Below, piece after piece: positions 13,072 to 20,806 of a DNA stretch of 29,230 nt. Within the stretch, counting starts at the first letter, position 1; each line of letters opens with the position of its first letter. A program made the position numbers and the translations under genes. Under the pieces are notes generated by a model. That model was not told the DNA's origin. It ran no database searches and was given only the letters and a program-made list of their open reading frames with translations. The stretch is from Sulfurovaceae bacterium (GTDB taxonomy: Bacteria > Campylobacterota > Campylobacteria > Campylobacterales > Sulfurovaceae): assembly GCA_029933395.1 (NCBI GenBank), contig JAOZOG010000006.1, positions 1 through 29,230 on the forward strand, in the 5' to 3' direction.

Positions 13072-16000
13072 TCAAGTGATTTTGACGGTGTACGCCTTGA
13101 GTGTCAAAGGAACTGCCGGTCGCTTGATGTGGACCGGTCTCCTCAGTGTATCGGAGCTGTCAAGCGGACGAGTCAGCTTGTCTCTCCACGCCTGGTAGAC
13201 CTTCATATTGTTGTCATAGTTGACATAGATATCACCGATCTTGTCATCTCTGCCCGCTTTTTCTATGCGGATCTTCTGATGCCAAGCATGGTTACCGGCA
13301 ATCGGATCAGGATGTGACGGCGCGACAGCATTCTGCCATGAGCCGCTCAATCCATCCCACCAGATATTATCGAGGTCTTTGTTGTACTCTTTGAACTGCC
13401 ACGTATCTTTACGTGCCATCATCCCTTCATCGAGTCCCTCTTTTGGCTTCAGTGTTCCCACTTTGCCATCCATCGTCATATCGTAGAGCGGCGCACCGAC
13501 ACCCATAACACCAAGCTTGTGTTCGAAGCCTGGAATCTCGACGGCATTTTTCAGTTTCCATCGTCCTGCATGGTGTGAACAGGCGGTAACACCCGGCATC
13601 GTACCCTCTGTCGGTACTGCCATTGCGATAAAGTAGCCAGACTCAAGTCCGGAAACCGTATCGATAACCGTACACTTGATGGCATCACCACGCTTGATAC
13701 CCATTCGCTTCGCATCCTCGGTATTGACCCAGACCGGGTTGTGGTTCTGGGAGATCTCCATCAGGTGCTTGGAGTTGACCGAACGCGTATGGATATTGTA
13801 TGAGAGCCTGAAGACGGTATTGAGTGCGAACTCATTATCCTTCTCCATATAGTCATGGTGTACGTGTGTAACGACGTGTACCATTTTCTGACGCTCTTCT
13901 TTGGACTTGGGATAGATAGGTATCGCATACTCAGGCCACTTCCACTCTTTGAACCACTCGGAGTAGAACTCCAATTTTCGGCTCAAGGTATGGAAGCCCT
14001 GGGCAATTTTGCCATCTATTTCTACGCCGATCGCTTTCTTGCCGCCAAAGACGTGGTCTTCTACAAGCAATGCGCCATATTCGTCTTTTTCAACATCACG
14101 CTCATCATACTCGTGGCCGTGTGCAAGATACTTGCCATCTTTTTTATGGAGCTCTCTCTCCTGAGGACGATAGATATTGTCCTCTTCGAGCCATGTCCCT
14201 CTGTCTCTCATCATCTCATAGTTGGGATACTTCGAGTCAGGATAGGCGATTTTCGCTGCTTTTCTGAGGTTGGGAAGCTTGTCGAACGCTGCCTGGTACC
14301 ATTCTGGAATTGTCACCGCGCGGCTCGGATCCTCTTTGGACGCCCAGTATTTACGGACACCGAGACTGCCATCCGGGTCGACGTGGTGTGTCATAATGTT
14401 GGCCCAGAACTCGACCTCTTCCCAGACTTCGCCAAGACCGGCTTTGATATGGGCTTCGAGGGTCGCCCTGGTCGGATCTTTTGGCTTCCAACCCATCTTC
14501 TCGAGTGCCACTCTCAGCGCAGGGTTTCTGAAGCTCAGCCATCGTGCCGGCTTTGTCGCTTCGGAATGCTGGTCATGGCGCTCACCTGCCAAACCGACAG
14601 GCAGGACATAGTCACAATACCAGTTGGTCTCAGACCAGGTCGGTGAAAGGTTGAATGCCATTTCAATCTTGTCTTCACGCTTGAGCGCTTCGATCCATCG
14701 GAATCCATCCGGATTGATCCAAACGGGGTTGTACATTCTTGGGATCCAGACTGCCAGCTTTTTGGGAACATTCAAACCTTTGTCGTTCCACTTCTTCTGC
14801 CACGCTTCATCCATCAGGAGATGCGGCATGATATGACTCATCTCATAGGTGCTGAGCGGATACTCAGGCGGCCAGGCGATTTCGTTCCAGACATCGACGC
14901 GCGGAGGTCTTTCGCCTGCTTCGGTCGCCGCATCACCCTTGCCGTTGACAGAGATGACAGACCAATGGTGCAGGCCGACATTTCCTTCATCACCGGACAT
15001 CGCACCACGCAGTACGAACGGAAGGAAACCGGCTCTGGTAATCATCCATCCACCTCTGTGTGCAATCGGCCCTGCTCTCCAAAGATACGTCGCGACACGG
15101 TCACCGGCATCGATAAACATCTCATAGAGTTTTTCAACGATTCTTGCTTCGATACGGCACTCTTTCGTGACAAAATCGAGTGTATAAGGACTATACATTT
15201 CAGCGATCATCGTAATGAAGTCTTCATAGGTGTCACCTTCTGGAACAGACTTGATATAGCCCTTGCTCACCAGGTAACCAAGATACTCTTTATCAGCCAT
15301 CAGACGATCCCAGTTGACCCAATTTTTCACGAAGGCATGGTTGACCAGATCTTTTCCGTCCAGACCCTTCTCGTTCAAAATTCTGTTGGCGAGATAGAGG
15401 TAGAGTGCTGTCTCTGTCCCCGGCCATGTCGGTACCCAGAGGTCTGCCATACCGGCAGAGTTGGACATACGTGGATCCATGACGACCAGTTTTGCCCCTC
15501 TTCTTCTCGCATCTGCGATCATACCGGCTGCCTGCTGGAAGTAGTGTCCCGCATCCGCTGCGTGTGAAGACTGCAGGAAGATCAGTTTGGCATTTGCCCA
15601 GTCTGGGTTGTTTCTGTCGTCGTTACTCCACTGGATCGTACCCTCACGTGCCCCTGCGGAACAGATGTTGGTATGAGAGTCGTAACCATCACAACCCATA
15701 GAGTGAGGAATACGGTGACCAAAACCATTTTCATTTGGGCGGCCGACATGATACATGATCAGCTTTCTGGACATATCGTCACCCTTCTTGAGGGTATCGT
15801 GCATCTTTTTGCCAATCTCTGCCATCGCCTGATCCCAGGTGACTCTCACCCATTTACCTTCACCTCTCTTGGAGCCTGGTGCTCTTTTGAGTGGGAAAGG
15901 GATACGGTCAGGGTCATACATCTGTGACTGTGTCGCATACCCTTTGGCGCAGTTTCTACCGCGGCTTCCTGCATGCAGGGGGTTACCCATATACTTTCGT

Positions 16001-16407
16001 ACGGCAAGCTGTCCGCCCTTCTTATAGGTAGAGAGGTCGACCCATGCCGTCAGACCGCAGGAGGCTTCACAGTTGGAACACGAAGTTGGTACGAGCATAT
16101 ACTCGGTTGCCTTGATTCCGTCAGGATTACCTTCGCTCTCTACGCCGTTTCTGCCTGTACCGCCACGTTTCCAGTCGTTACCGTCGAGCTCCGTAAAGCT
16201 GTCCCACTCTTCGAGAGGAGGATAAAAAGAGAGCACTTTCGGGGTTGGGGTGAATTTGCTCTCGGCAGCTGTCGCGGGTGTCTCCGCTATCGTTTCGAAT
16301 ACGCCTTTGGCCAATGCCGCACCGGCGACCGTATAGGCTGTACCTTTGAGGAAACTTCTTCTACTTTCGATAAAAGTAGGTTTTTCGCTATTCATTGATT
16401 TAGTCAT
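13072..16407 (-). CDS. Tat-exported molybdopterin oxidoreductase catalytic subunit (A), Ttr/Srd/Psr-like
   Basis: A 1111-residue DMSO-reductase-family protein. The N terminus has a twin-arginine signal (SRRSFLKG, residues 15-22, then a hydrophobic stretch ending near TPATAA). The [4Fe-4S] motif is C110-x2-C113-x3-C117...C153-A-K-G. The region HTNICSAG contains Cys249 at the place expected for the molybdenum ligand, as in polysulfide, tetrathionate and arsenate reductases and unlike the Asp or Ser of the other subfamilies. Later blocks include GAREGTIQW, VMDPRMSNSA, LWRAGPIAHRGGW and a C-terminal cofactor-binding domain (VWVNTEDAKRMGIKRGD). A size above 1000 residues and B-C-A gene order resemble TtrA and SrdA more than PsrA or PhsA (about 750-800). 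TAAGGAGG lies eight bases before the ATG. It acts in the periplasm with the B and C subunits. The substrate (polysulfide, tetrathionate, selenate or another oxyanion) is undecided. Confidence 0.9.
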   Translation of the reverse strand: MTKSMNSEKPTFIESRRSFLKGTAYTVAGAALAKGVFETIAETPATAAESKFTPTPKVLSFYPPLEEWDSFTELDGNDWKRGGTGRNGVESEGNPDGIKATEYMLVPTSCSNCEASCGLTAWVDLSTYKKGGQLAVRKYMGNPLHAGSRGRNCAKGYATQSQMYDPDRIPFPLKRAPGSKRGEGKWVRVTWDQAMAEIGKKMHDTLKKGDDMSRKLIMYHVGRPNENGFGHRIPHSMGCDGYDSHTNICSAGAREGTIQWSNDDRNNPDWANAKLIFLQSSHAADAGHYFQQAAGMIADARRRGAKLVVMDPRMSNSAGMADLWVPTWPGTETALYLYLANRILNEKGLDGKDLVNHAFVKNWVNWDRLMADKEYLGYLVSKGYIKSVPEGDTYEDFITMIAEMYSPYTLDFVTKECRIEARIVEKLYEMFIDAGDRVATYLWRAGPIAHRGGWMITRAGFLPFVLRGAMSGDEGNVGLHHWSVISVNGKGDAATEAGERPPRVDVWNEIAWPPEYPLSTYEMSHIMPHLLMDEAWQKKWNDKGLNVPKKLAVWIPRMYNPVWINPDGFRWIEALKREDKIEMAFNLSPTWSETNWYCDYVLPVGLAGERHDQHSEATKPARWLSFRNPALRVALEKMGWKPKDPTRATLEAHIKAGLGEVWEEVEFWANIMTHHVDPDGSLGVRKYWASKEDPSRAVTIPEWYQAAFDKLPNLRKAAKIAYPDSKYPNYEMMRDRGTWLEEDNIYRPQERELHKKDGKYLAHGHEYDERDVEKDEYGALLVEDHVFGGKKAIGVEIDGKIAQGFHTLSRKLEFYSEWFKEWKWPEYAIPIYPKSKEERQKMVHVVTHVHHDYMEKDNEFALNTVFRLSYNIHTRSVNSKHLMEISQNHNPVWVNTEDAKRMGIKRGDAIKCTVIDTVSGLESGYFIAMAVPTEGTMPGVTACSHHAGRWKLKNAVEIPGFEHKLGVMGVGAPLYDMTMDGKVGTLKPKEGLDEGMMARKDTWQFKEYNKDLDNIWWDGLSGSWQNAVAPSHPDPIAGNHAWHQKIRIEKAGRDDKIGDIYVNYDNNMKVYQAWRDKLTRPLDSSDTLRRPVHIKRPAVPLTLKAYTVKIT

Positions 16408-16420
16408 TGATTATTCCTCC

Positions 16421-17368
16421 TTAACTTAACGGTAGCATTTGTGGGATTTTGAGCCAAACATCTTTGGCCAGATAGAGCCCAACCAGTGCCAGTATCGCTG
16501 CAAATCTCAATAGCGTCTTATTGTCGTCCTTGCGTGCCGAAAGGCCCAGGAAGAATGGTGCAACAAACCCCAGAACCATCGCCAGCCAGAACTGGACATT
16601 GTATTCGCCGCCCGAGTGCACATACTCCAGCGTCGCTTCAGCCTCTGCAGACTTGAAGGAGAAGAAGTATTCACCCATATACATCATAAAGCTGAAGAAG
16701 ACTGCCATCGACAGAATCAATGCCAGATCCTGTCTCGCCTCTTTGCTCCAGGCATCAGAGACCAGAATCAGCGCCGCCGATCCTGCCATAAAGGCAGCAA
16801 GCAGCATCTGCATCAACTCAGTCGGCGCCTGCCAAAGCTCTCTTGCGCTTGATTCCGCCATAATGATTGCCGTATAGAGTGTGACAGGGATTGCCAGGAA
16901 AACGACGAAAGGGAAGACTTTTTCATAAAGATCACTATGCTCTCTCGCTGTTTTTGCCAAACTGTTATGTCTTGCGACATCCGGAAAGGCATCCAATCCT
17001 CCGATGACCATCATCAAGGTAATGAGGCCCGTAAAGAGTGACGCCATCCATGCACCGACCGTAATCGCCGAAGTCCAGTTCGGGTGGAGGAAGATATTGA
17101 TCATTCTATAGGGCTGATGGAGATCCGTCAGCGTAAAGAGAAGGAAAATATTCAAAAAGATAAACGAAAGAAGAGGCATCATCCATCTGAGATTGGGCAT
17201 CTCCTCTTTCTTGTGGCGATAGAGCAGATACGCCCCGATCAGAACCACACCGGTTCCGACACTTTTCGCCCACATATTGAGTGTGATCATCCATCCCCAG
17301 ATAATTCCCGGGAGTGCCGCATCCATCGTAACAACAGCGTGTGTTGCGCTAATACCATGCTCTACCAT
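16421..17368 (-). CDS. NrfD/PsrC-type membrane subunit (C) of molybdoenzyme complex
   Basis: A 315-residue integral membrane protein with about eight hydrophobic helices, of the NrfD/PsrC family that anchors a periplasmic Fe-S and molybdopterin pair and exchanges electrons with quinol. Landmarks include IIWGWMITLNMWAKSVGTGVVLIGAYLL at the start of the core (residues about 22-49), LTDLHQPYRMINIFLHPNW after the third helix, and a late segment ending in the C-terminal helix before LKIPQMLPL. The start ATG overlaps the stop of the B gene by one base (TGATG), and the last codons of B (GGA GGT) provide a Shine-Dalgarno, so the two are coupled. The catalytic-subunit gene follows after 13 bases. No haem-binding cysteines are visible. 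Confidence 0.88.
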   Translation of the reverse strand: MVEHGISATHAVVTMDAALPGIIWGWMITLNMWAKSVGTGVVLIGAYLLYRHKKEEMPNLRWMMPLLSFIFLNIFLLFTLTDLHQPYRMINIFLHPNWTSAITVGAWMASLFTGLITLMMVIGGLDAFPDVARHNSLAKTAREHSDLYEKVFPFVVFLAIPVTLYTAIIMAESSARELWQAPTELMQMLLAAFMAGSAALILVSDAWSKEARQDLALILSMAVFFSFMMYMGEYFFSFKSAEAEATLEYVHSGGEYNVQFWLAMVLGFVAPFFLGLSARKDDNKTLLRFAAILALVGLYLAKDVWLKIPQMLPLS

Positions 17369-18147
17369 CAGTGACCTCCTTCTTGCTCATGTGACTCTGC
17401 CGCTTCGTGTTCACCCTCTGCTTTGGTGTTATCGAAATTCATAAAACTTTTGTTGTCCACTTCTTTGTGTCCGGCAAACGGTGCAAGGAATCTGTCAAGT
17501 ACGCCGTGGTGAGGATCGCCGACATGTTCCAGATGCGTGATTTTATTGAAGAGATTGTATCCTTCGATTCTCTCATGCGCCAGAGGATTGAGTGTCTGGT
17601 TTCCGCCACCGACATAGTAGTGCTTGGGATCCGTGTGCTTCTCAGGCTTTCTTACCTGTACAGCACCCTGATGCTCCATAATATAGCGCGAAATATGACT
17701 ATTCTCATCTTCTACATCACCGAAGATATTAGCCTGGACAGGACATGCGACCACGCAGGCAGGCATCATACCACTCTCGACACGGTGCGCACAGTAGGTA
17801 CATTTATCGGCCGTATTGGTCTCCGGATCCATATAGATCGCACCATAAGGACACGCCATCATACAACCGGCACAACCGATACATCGCTCGTTGTCGACAT
17901 TGACGATCCCATTTTCAAGATAGTGCAGTGCGGAGACCGGACAGATCCTTTCACATGGTGCATTTTCACAGTGGTTACAGCGCAGCGGGGTAAAGCTTCT
18001 CGATGCATCAGGAAATGTTCCAATATCGATATACTTCACGCGCAGACGCCAAGAGCTCAGTGGTACTTCATTTTCCACTTTACATGCGACTTCACAACCC
18101 TTACAACCCATACACAGGTTCAGGTCAACCAAGAAACCCAGTTTCAT
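17368..18147 (-). CDS. Four-cluster ferredoxin subunit (B) of molybdoenzyme complex
   Basis: A 259-residue DmsB/PsrB/TtrB-type electron-transfer subunit. The four cysteine groups are CMGCKGCEVAC, CNHCENAPCERIC, CIGCAGCMMACP and CTYCAH...CVVACP, all intact, giving four [4Fe-4S] clusters that link the membrane quinol site to the molybdenum centre. There is no signal peptide, as expected for a subunit exported together with the Tat-tagged A subunit. The C-terminal 30 residues are unusually rich in His and Glu (around EGEHEAAESHEQEGGH), which is not part of the family core and could bind metal. First gene of the cluster; AAGGAGG sits at an ideal distance from the ATG. The A/T-rich region upstream holds its control elements. 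Confidence 0.9.
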   Translation of the reverse strand: MKLGFLVDLNLCMGCKGCEVACKVENEVPLSSWRLRVKYIDIGTFPDASRSFTPLRCNHCENAPCERICPVSALHYLENGIVNVDNERCIGCAGCMMACPYGAIYMDPETNTADKCTYCAHRVESGMMPACVVACPVQANIFGDVEDENSHISRYIMEHQGAVQVRKPEKHTDPKHYYVGGGNQTLNPLAHERIEGYNLFNKITHLEHVGDPHHGVLDRFLAPFAGHKEVDNKSFMNFDNTKAEGEHEAAESHEQEGGH

Positions 18148-18322
18148 GCTTCCTCCTTAATTTAGCTCAGCTTATTGGAAAAATAAGCACCCCTTAAATG
18201 CGACTTCAAGGGCTTTTGCTTCCCTTTCAGTTTATTGGATTTTGTGTTAAAAGATTATTATTTTTGCTTTTATATAAGGGGTTTTTGGAAGAATGTCGGG
18301 TTACTGTTACTGTTTGATAAGT
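18148..18322. other. A/T-rich control region upstream of the reductase operon
   Basis: Part of the longest apparent gap in the window (318 bases, 18148-18465). It contains two 13-base direct repeats (see separate entry), a 7-bp leader hairpin (GCTTATT-N5-AATAAGC, 18170-18188) just upstream of the ribosome-binding site, and A/T-rich tracts with weak minus-strand -10 candidates (such as TATAAA near 18268-18273). The remainder, 18323-18465, holds the interrupted small ORF. Confidence 0.5.
18167..18239 (-). promoter_or_regulatory. Pair of 13-base direct repeats upstream of the reductase operon
   Basis: TCAGCTTATTGGA (18167-18179) and TCAGTTTATTGGA (18227-18239), differing at one base and spaced exactly 60 bases apart on the same strand. 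As read toward the operon they are TCCAATAAGCTGA and TCCAATAAACTGA. They may be regulator-binding sites about 20 and 80 bases before the B gene, but no known consensus was recognised. Confidence 0.35.
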
Positions 18323-18463
18323 TTAGATTGTTTCTTTCATCAGTTTAAATGAAAGGAAAAGGTAGAGCTTTTCTACTTCGATATTCTTGATCTCAAGTTT
18401 GCTCCATAGAATCAACCAGCGAGCAGCTCTTTGATCTTCTGCCTATTTATTAGAGGTGCCCAT
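18323..18463 (-). pseudogene. Short reading frame with one in-frame UAG, downstream of thioredoxin-like gene
   Basis: Two bases after the stop of the thioredoxin-like gene an ATG (18461-18463) opens MGTSNK, followed by TAG (18443-18445), then 39 more sense codons to TAA. The part after the TAG looks like genuine protein: it begins AEDQRAARWLILWSKLEIK and ends LYLFLSFKLMKETI, with balanced charged and hydrophobic residues. Either this is a small gene killed by one nonsense mutation, or the 3' relic of a longer gene, or chance. No ribosome-binding site precedes the ATG. I do not recognise the family. Confidence 0.35.
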
Positions 18464-18465
18464 TG

Positions 18466-18882
18466 TTACTTTTGATTCTTGAGCTTCATATCGGCATCAT
18501 CGATCCAGCTCTTGAAATCCGAAACATTGAAATAGCCTGTCACCCGCTCAAGAATCTTCTGTTTTGGTGTCATGAAATAGATGGTAGGGACATATTTGGC
18601 ATAAGGGACAAATTCTGACGAGACCTCATCCCTGTCGATCTTTACCAGTATATAGTTTTTCAAGCGCATAGAGACTGCATCATCTTTCAGCGTACGATAT
18701 TTCATTTTTTTACACCATCGACAGTTTTTGCTCTCGACCATCACCATCAAGGGTCGATTTGTCTTGGATGCTTTGTCGAAGGCACTTTGCAGGCTCTCTT
18801 CCCAGTGCAGCTCGTTGGCACAAAGTGTACTACTCCACAACAGGATACCCAATACCATCAATCCCGACATTACACTCTTCAC
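18466..18882 (-). CDS. Periplasmic thioredoxin-like protein (CxxC)
   Basis: A 138-residue thioredoxin-fold protein with a signal peptide (MKSVMSGLMVLGILLWSSTL, cleaved near LCA-NE) and the redox motif CRWC (C54, C57), preceded by RPLMVMVESKN and followed by the cis-Pro segment YVPTIYFMTPKQ. It belongs to the thioredoxin_7/SoxW-like type found in the periplasm, where such proteins reduce or isomerise disulfides. The GTG start overlaps the TGA stop of dapE (GTGA), with AAGGAT at a suitable distance; an in-frame ATG at 18870 is the alternative. Overlapping operon rhodanese - dapE - this gene. Substrate unknown. Confidence 0.82.
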   Translation of the reverse strand: MKSVMSGLMVLGILLWSSTLCANELHWEESLQSAFDKASKTNRPLMVMVESKNCRWCKKMKYRTLKDDAVSMRLKNYILVKIDRDEVSSEFVPYAKYVPTIYFMTPKQKILERVTGYFNVSDFKSWIDDADMKLKNQK

Positions 18883-19985
18883 TTTTTATCCTTAAAATTC
18901 CTGATCGTTTCATCGAAAATCTGATGGAGTTTCTCCACCTCATCAATCGTCGTGTGCTCATTGGGTGCATGAATCGAATCATTGACGACACCAAACTCTA
19001 CTGTCTGCACACCATACTCCGCCAGGAATCGTGCATCACTGGTGCCTCCTGCCGTGGAGTGCTGGGGCACTATGCCACATACCGACTGGATCGCTCTGTC
19101 CAGCACTTTTACAACTGCCGTATCGGGATCTGTCAGGAAGGGCCTAGCAGACTGGCTCAGCGTCAAATCATAGTTCATCCCGTCAAAGTAACGATGAACG
19201 AAGGCTTCGACATCTTCGAGTGTCGTCCTGGTGGAGTTGCGCACATTGAACATCATCTTCAGTTTGCCCGGTGTGACATTGGTCACCTCCATCCCCGCAC
19301 GGATATCCGTGATGACAAATTGGCTGGGGGAGAAATAATCATCTCCCTCATCGAGATTTACTCCTGCGAGCAGCGGCAGTACCTGTGCCACTTTATGAAT
19401 GGGGTTGACCGATTTTTCCGGATAGGCTGCATGTCCCTGTGTCCCGTGCTTTTCGATCACGCCATTGATCGATCCCCGCCGTCCAATCTTGATCGCATCA
19501 CCGAATGTTTTGTCGCAGGTCGGTTCGGCCACGATACAGTAGTCAGGCAGAAAGTCGATCGACTGAAGGTGTTCGAGCATGATTTTGGTTCCATATTTTG
19601 CATCACCCTCCTCGTCACTCGTCAACAGGATAGATAGCGTCCCCTCGAATGACTCTGTATCCCTGACAGCCTGCACGAAGGCAGCTACACCACTCTTCAT
19701 ATCCTGAGTACCGCGTGCCGTGATGACACCATCGTGTACCTGAGGAACGAAAGGATCGGTCTCCCAGCCCTCTCCCGCCGGTACGACATCGACATGGCCG
19801 GCGAAACAGAGGTGCGGACCTTCGCCAAATCGCCTGAAAAGGAAAAGGTTTTTCACGTCCCCTTCATTTTTCCAGATCGCCTCATACCCGTCCAGATAAT
19901 CACGGATAAAATCCAGAGAGCCGTCATCATCGGGCGTGACGGATTCATAGCTCAAAAGTTTGATAAAAAGATCGATGATATGCAT
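18879..19985 (-). CDS. dapE: Succinyl-diaminopimelate desuccinylase
   Basis: A 368-residue M20-family metallopeptidase that hydrolyses N-succinyl-LL-diaminopimelate in lysine and peptidoglycan precursor synthesis. Metal ligands and catalytic residues are in place: FAGHVDVVPAG (H64, D66), RGTQDMKSG (D95), SDEEGDAKYGT (E125, E126), and the late GGTSDARFLAEYG and NDSIHAPNE segments typical of DapE. ATG 19985 overlaps the stop of the rhodanese gene (TGATG); the GTG one codon earlier is the alternative. The product is cytoplasmic. Linkage to a rhodanese and a thioredoxin-like gene is probably operon convenience and not pathway logic. Confidence 0.93.
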   Translation of the reverse strand: MHIIDLFIKLLSYESVTPDDDGSLDFIRDYLDGYEAIWKNEGDVKNLFLFRRFGEGPHLCFAGHVDVVPAGEGWETDPFVPQVHDGVITARGTQDMKSGVAAFVQAVRDTESFEGTLSILLTSDEEGDAKYGTKIMLEHLQSIDFLPDYCIVAEPTCDKTFGDAIKIGRRGSINGVIEKHGTQGHAAYPEKSVNPIHKVAQVLPLLAGVNLDEGDDYFSPSQFVITDIRAGMEVTNVTPGKLKMMFNVRNSTRTTLEDVEAFVHRYFDGMNYDLTLSQSARPFLTDPDTAVVKVLDRAIQSVCGIVPQHSTAGGTSDARFLAEYGVQTVEFGVVNDSIHAPNEHTTIDEVEKLHQIFDETIRNFKDKK

Positions 19986-20335
19986 CACTCTCCCCGCACG
20001 ATATCGCCACGATAGGAGACGATGCCTCCGGCATGATTGATGACCCGGGGGTGTCCATTTTGCTTGAATACACTCTGAACCTGCCCGCTTCGGTAGTCTG
20101 TGCGGCAGGTAAAGATGATCGTTTTATCTTTCGCCTCTTCGAGAAGCTGCTGTGACCAGTTCTGAAATGTCGATGTGGGCTTCAGGAGATCGACACCCTT
20201 GATGCGGCCGACCTGATACTCCATCTCTTCCCGGACATCGACCAGCAGAAAGTCTGCCTTGCCCTCTGCACGATCTTTCAGGAGCTGCTCCAGCTCTTCC
20301 GAACTTACTGTACTTTTCTCCATTGGCGGGTTCAT
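19985..20335 (-). CDS. Single-domain rhodanese-like protein
   Basis: A 116-residue rhodanese domain. It has LLVDVREEMEYQVGRIKGV (the conserved D-V-R-x-x-x-E-Y block) and the active-site loop TCRTDYRSG (Cys77, Arg82), followed by NHAGGIVSYRG. The catalytic Cys is intact, so sulfur transfer from a persulfide is plausible. No signal peptide, hence cytoplasmic. ACAAGGA precedes the ATG. First gene of an overlapping trio with dapE and the thioredoxin-like gene; the promoter region is shared with divergent gatC. In a sulfur-metabolising organism such proteins often carry sulfane sulfur, but no specific partner can be named. Confidence 0.87.
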   Translation of the reverse strand: MNPPMEKSTVSSEELEQLLKDRAEGKADFLLVDVREEMEYQVGRIKGVDLLKPTSTFQNWSQQLLEEAKDKTIIFTCRTDYRSGQVQSVFKQNGHPRVINHAGGIVSYRGDIVRGE

Positions 20336-20442
20336 CTATTCACATCCTTGTTTCTTAATCATTGGGAGGAAAAATACATTAATAATGCTTAGCTGAGCCT
20401 GAATCCCATGTTCGTGATTTGTAGCCTTAAAGCGATTTAATA

Positions 20443-20448
20443 TATAAT
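20443..20448 (+). promoter_or_regulatory. -10 box for gatC operon
   Basis: TATAAT in an A/T-rich run (TTTAATATATAATGATAA) about 50 bases before gatC. The same run reads TATATT on the other strand, so it may also serve the divergent rhodanese operon. Confidence 0.5.
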
Positions 20449-20497
20449 GATAAAAGATCAATGAAGACAAGAAAATGATGACAAAAAAGGAATGAAT

Positions 20498-20788
20498 GTG
20501 CAGATAGATCATGCTGTATTGGAAAAACTGGAAAAACTTTCGCATCTCCGTGTGGAAGAGAGCAAAAAAGAGGAGATCATCGAGCAACTCACCGAGATCG
20601 TCTCTTATGTAGAGAATCTCTCCGAGCTTGATACCTCATCACTGGATGCCTCCTTCTCGACACTCAAAGGCGGGACACCGATGCGGGATGACCTCCCCCG
20701 CAACGATCCCTATGTCCCTGAAAGTATTCTGTCACACGCGCCGCAGAGCAGTGATGATTTTTTCATCGTGCCTGCGATTATCGAATAG
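20498..20788 (+). CDS. gatC: Asp-tRNA(Asn)/Glu-tRNA(Gln) amidotransferase subunit C
   Basis: Small subunit of the GatCAB amidotransferase, which turns mischarged Glu-tRNA(Gln) or Asp-tRNA(Asn) into the correct forms and stabilises GatA. The sequence follows the family pattern: QIDHAVLEKLEKLSHL, then EEIIEQLTEIVSYVENLSELD, and at the end MRDDLPRND with the closing DDFFIVPAIIE. The GTG at 20498 is preferred to the ATG two codons earlier because AAAAGG lies about seven bases before the GTG but directly against the ATG, and because family members usually begin M-x-I-D. gatA and gatB are not in the window. In Campylobacter jejuni gatC sits near the cvpA/fur/lysS block, as here. Confidence 0.93.
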   Translation: MQIDHAVLEKLEKLSHLRVEESKKEEIIEQLTEIVSYVENLSELDTSSLDASFSTLKGGTPMRDDLPRNDPYVPESILSHAPQSSDDFFIVPAIIE

Positions 20789-20806
20789 CTCCCAATAGTA
20801 TTTTAT

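Noticed and set aside
13072..16407. Formate dehydrogenase or periplasmic nitrate reductase
   Set aside because: Size, an NrfD-type partner and the HTNICSAG context do not fit; no selenocysteine codon or Nap genes nearby.
18198..18317. About 39-codon ORF on the plus strand in the reductase promoter region
   Set aside because: No ribosome-binding site, leucine-rich A/T-driven composition, overlaps likely regulatory elements.
18443..18445. UAG as a pyrrolysine codon
   Set aside because: No pyl genes in sight, pyrrolysine is not known from this lineage as far as I recall, and the ORF is too short to justify recoding; nonsense mutation or chance is simpler.
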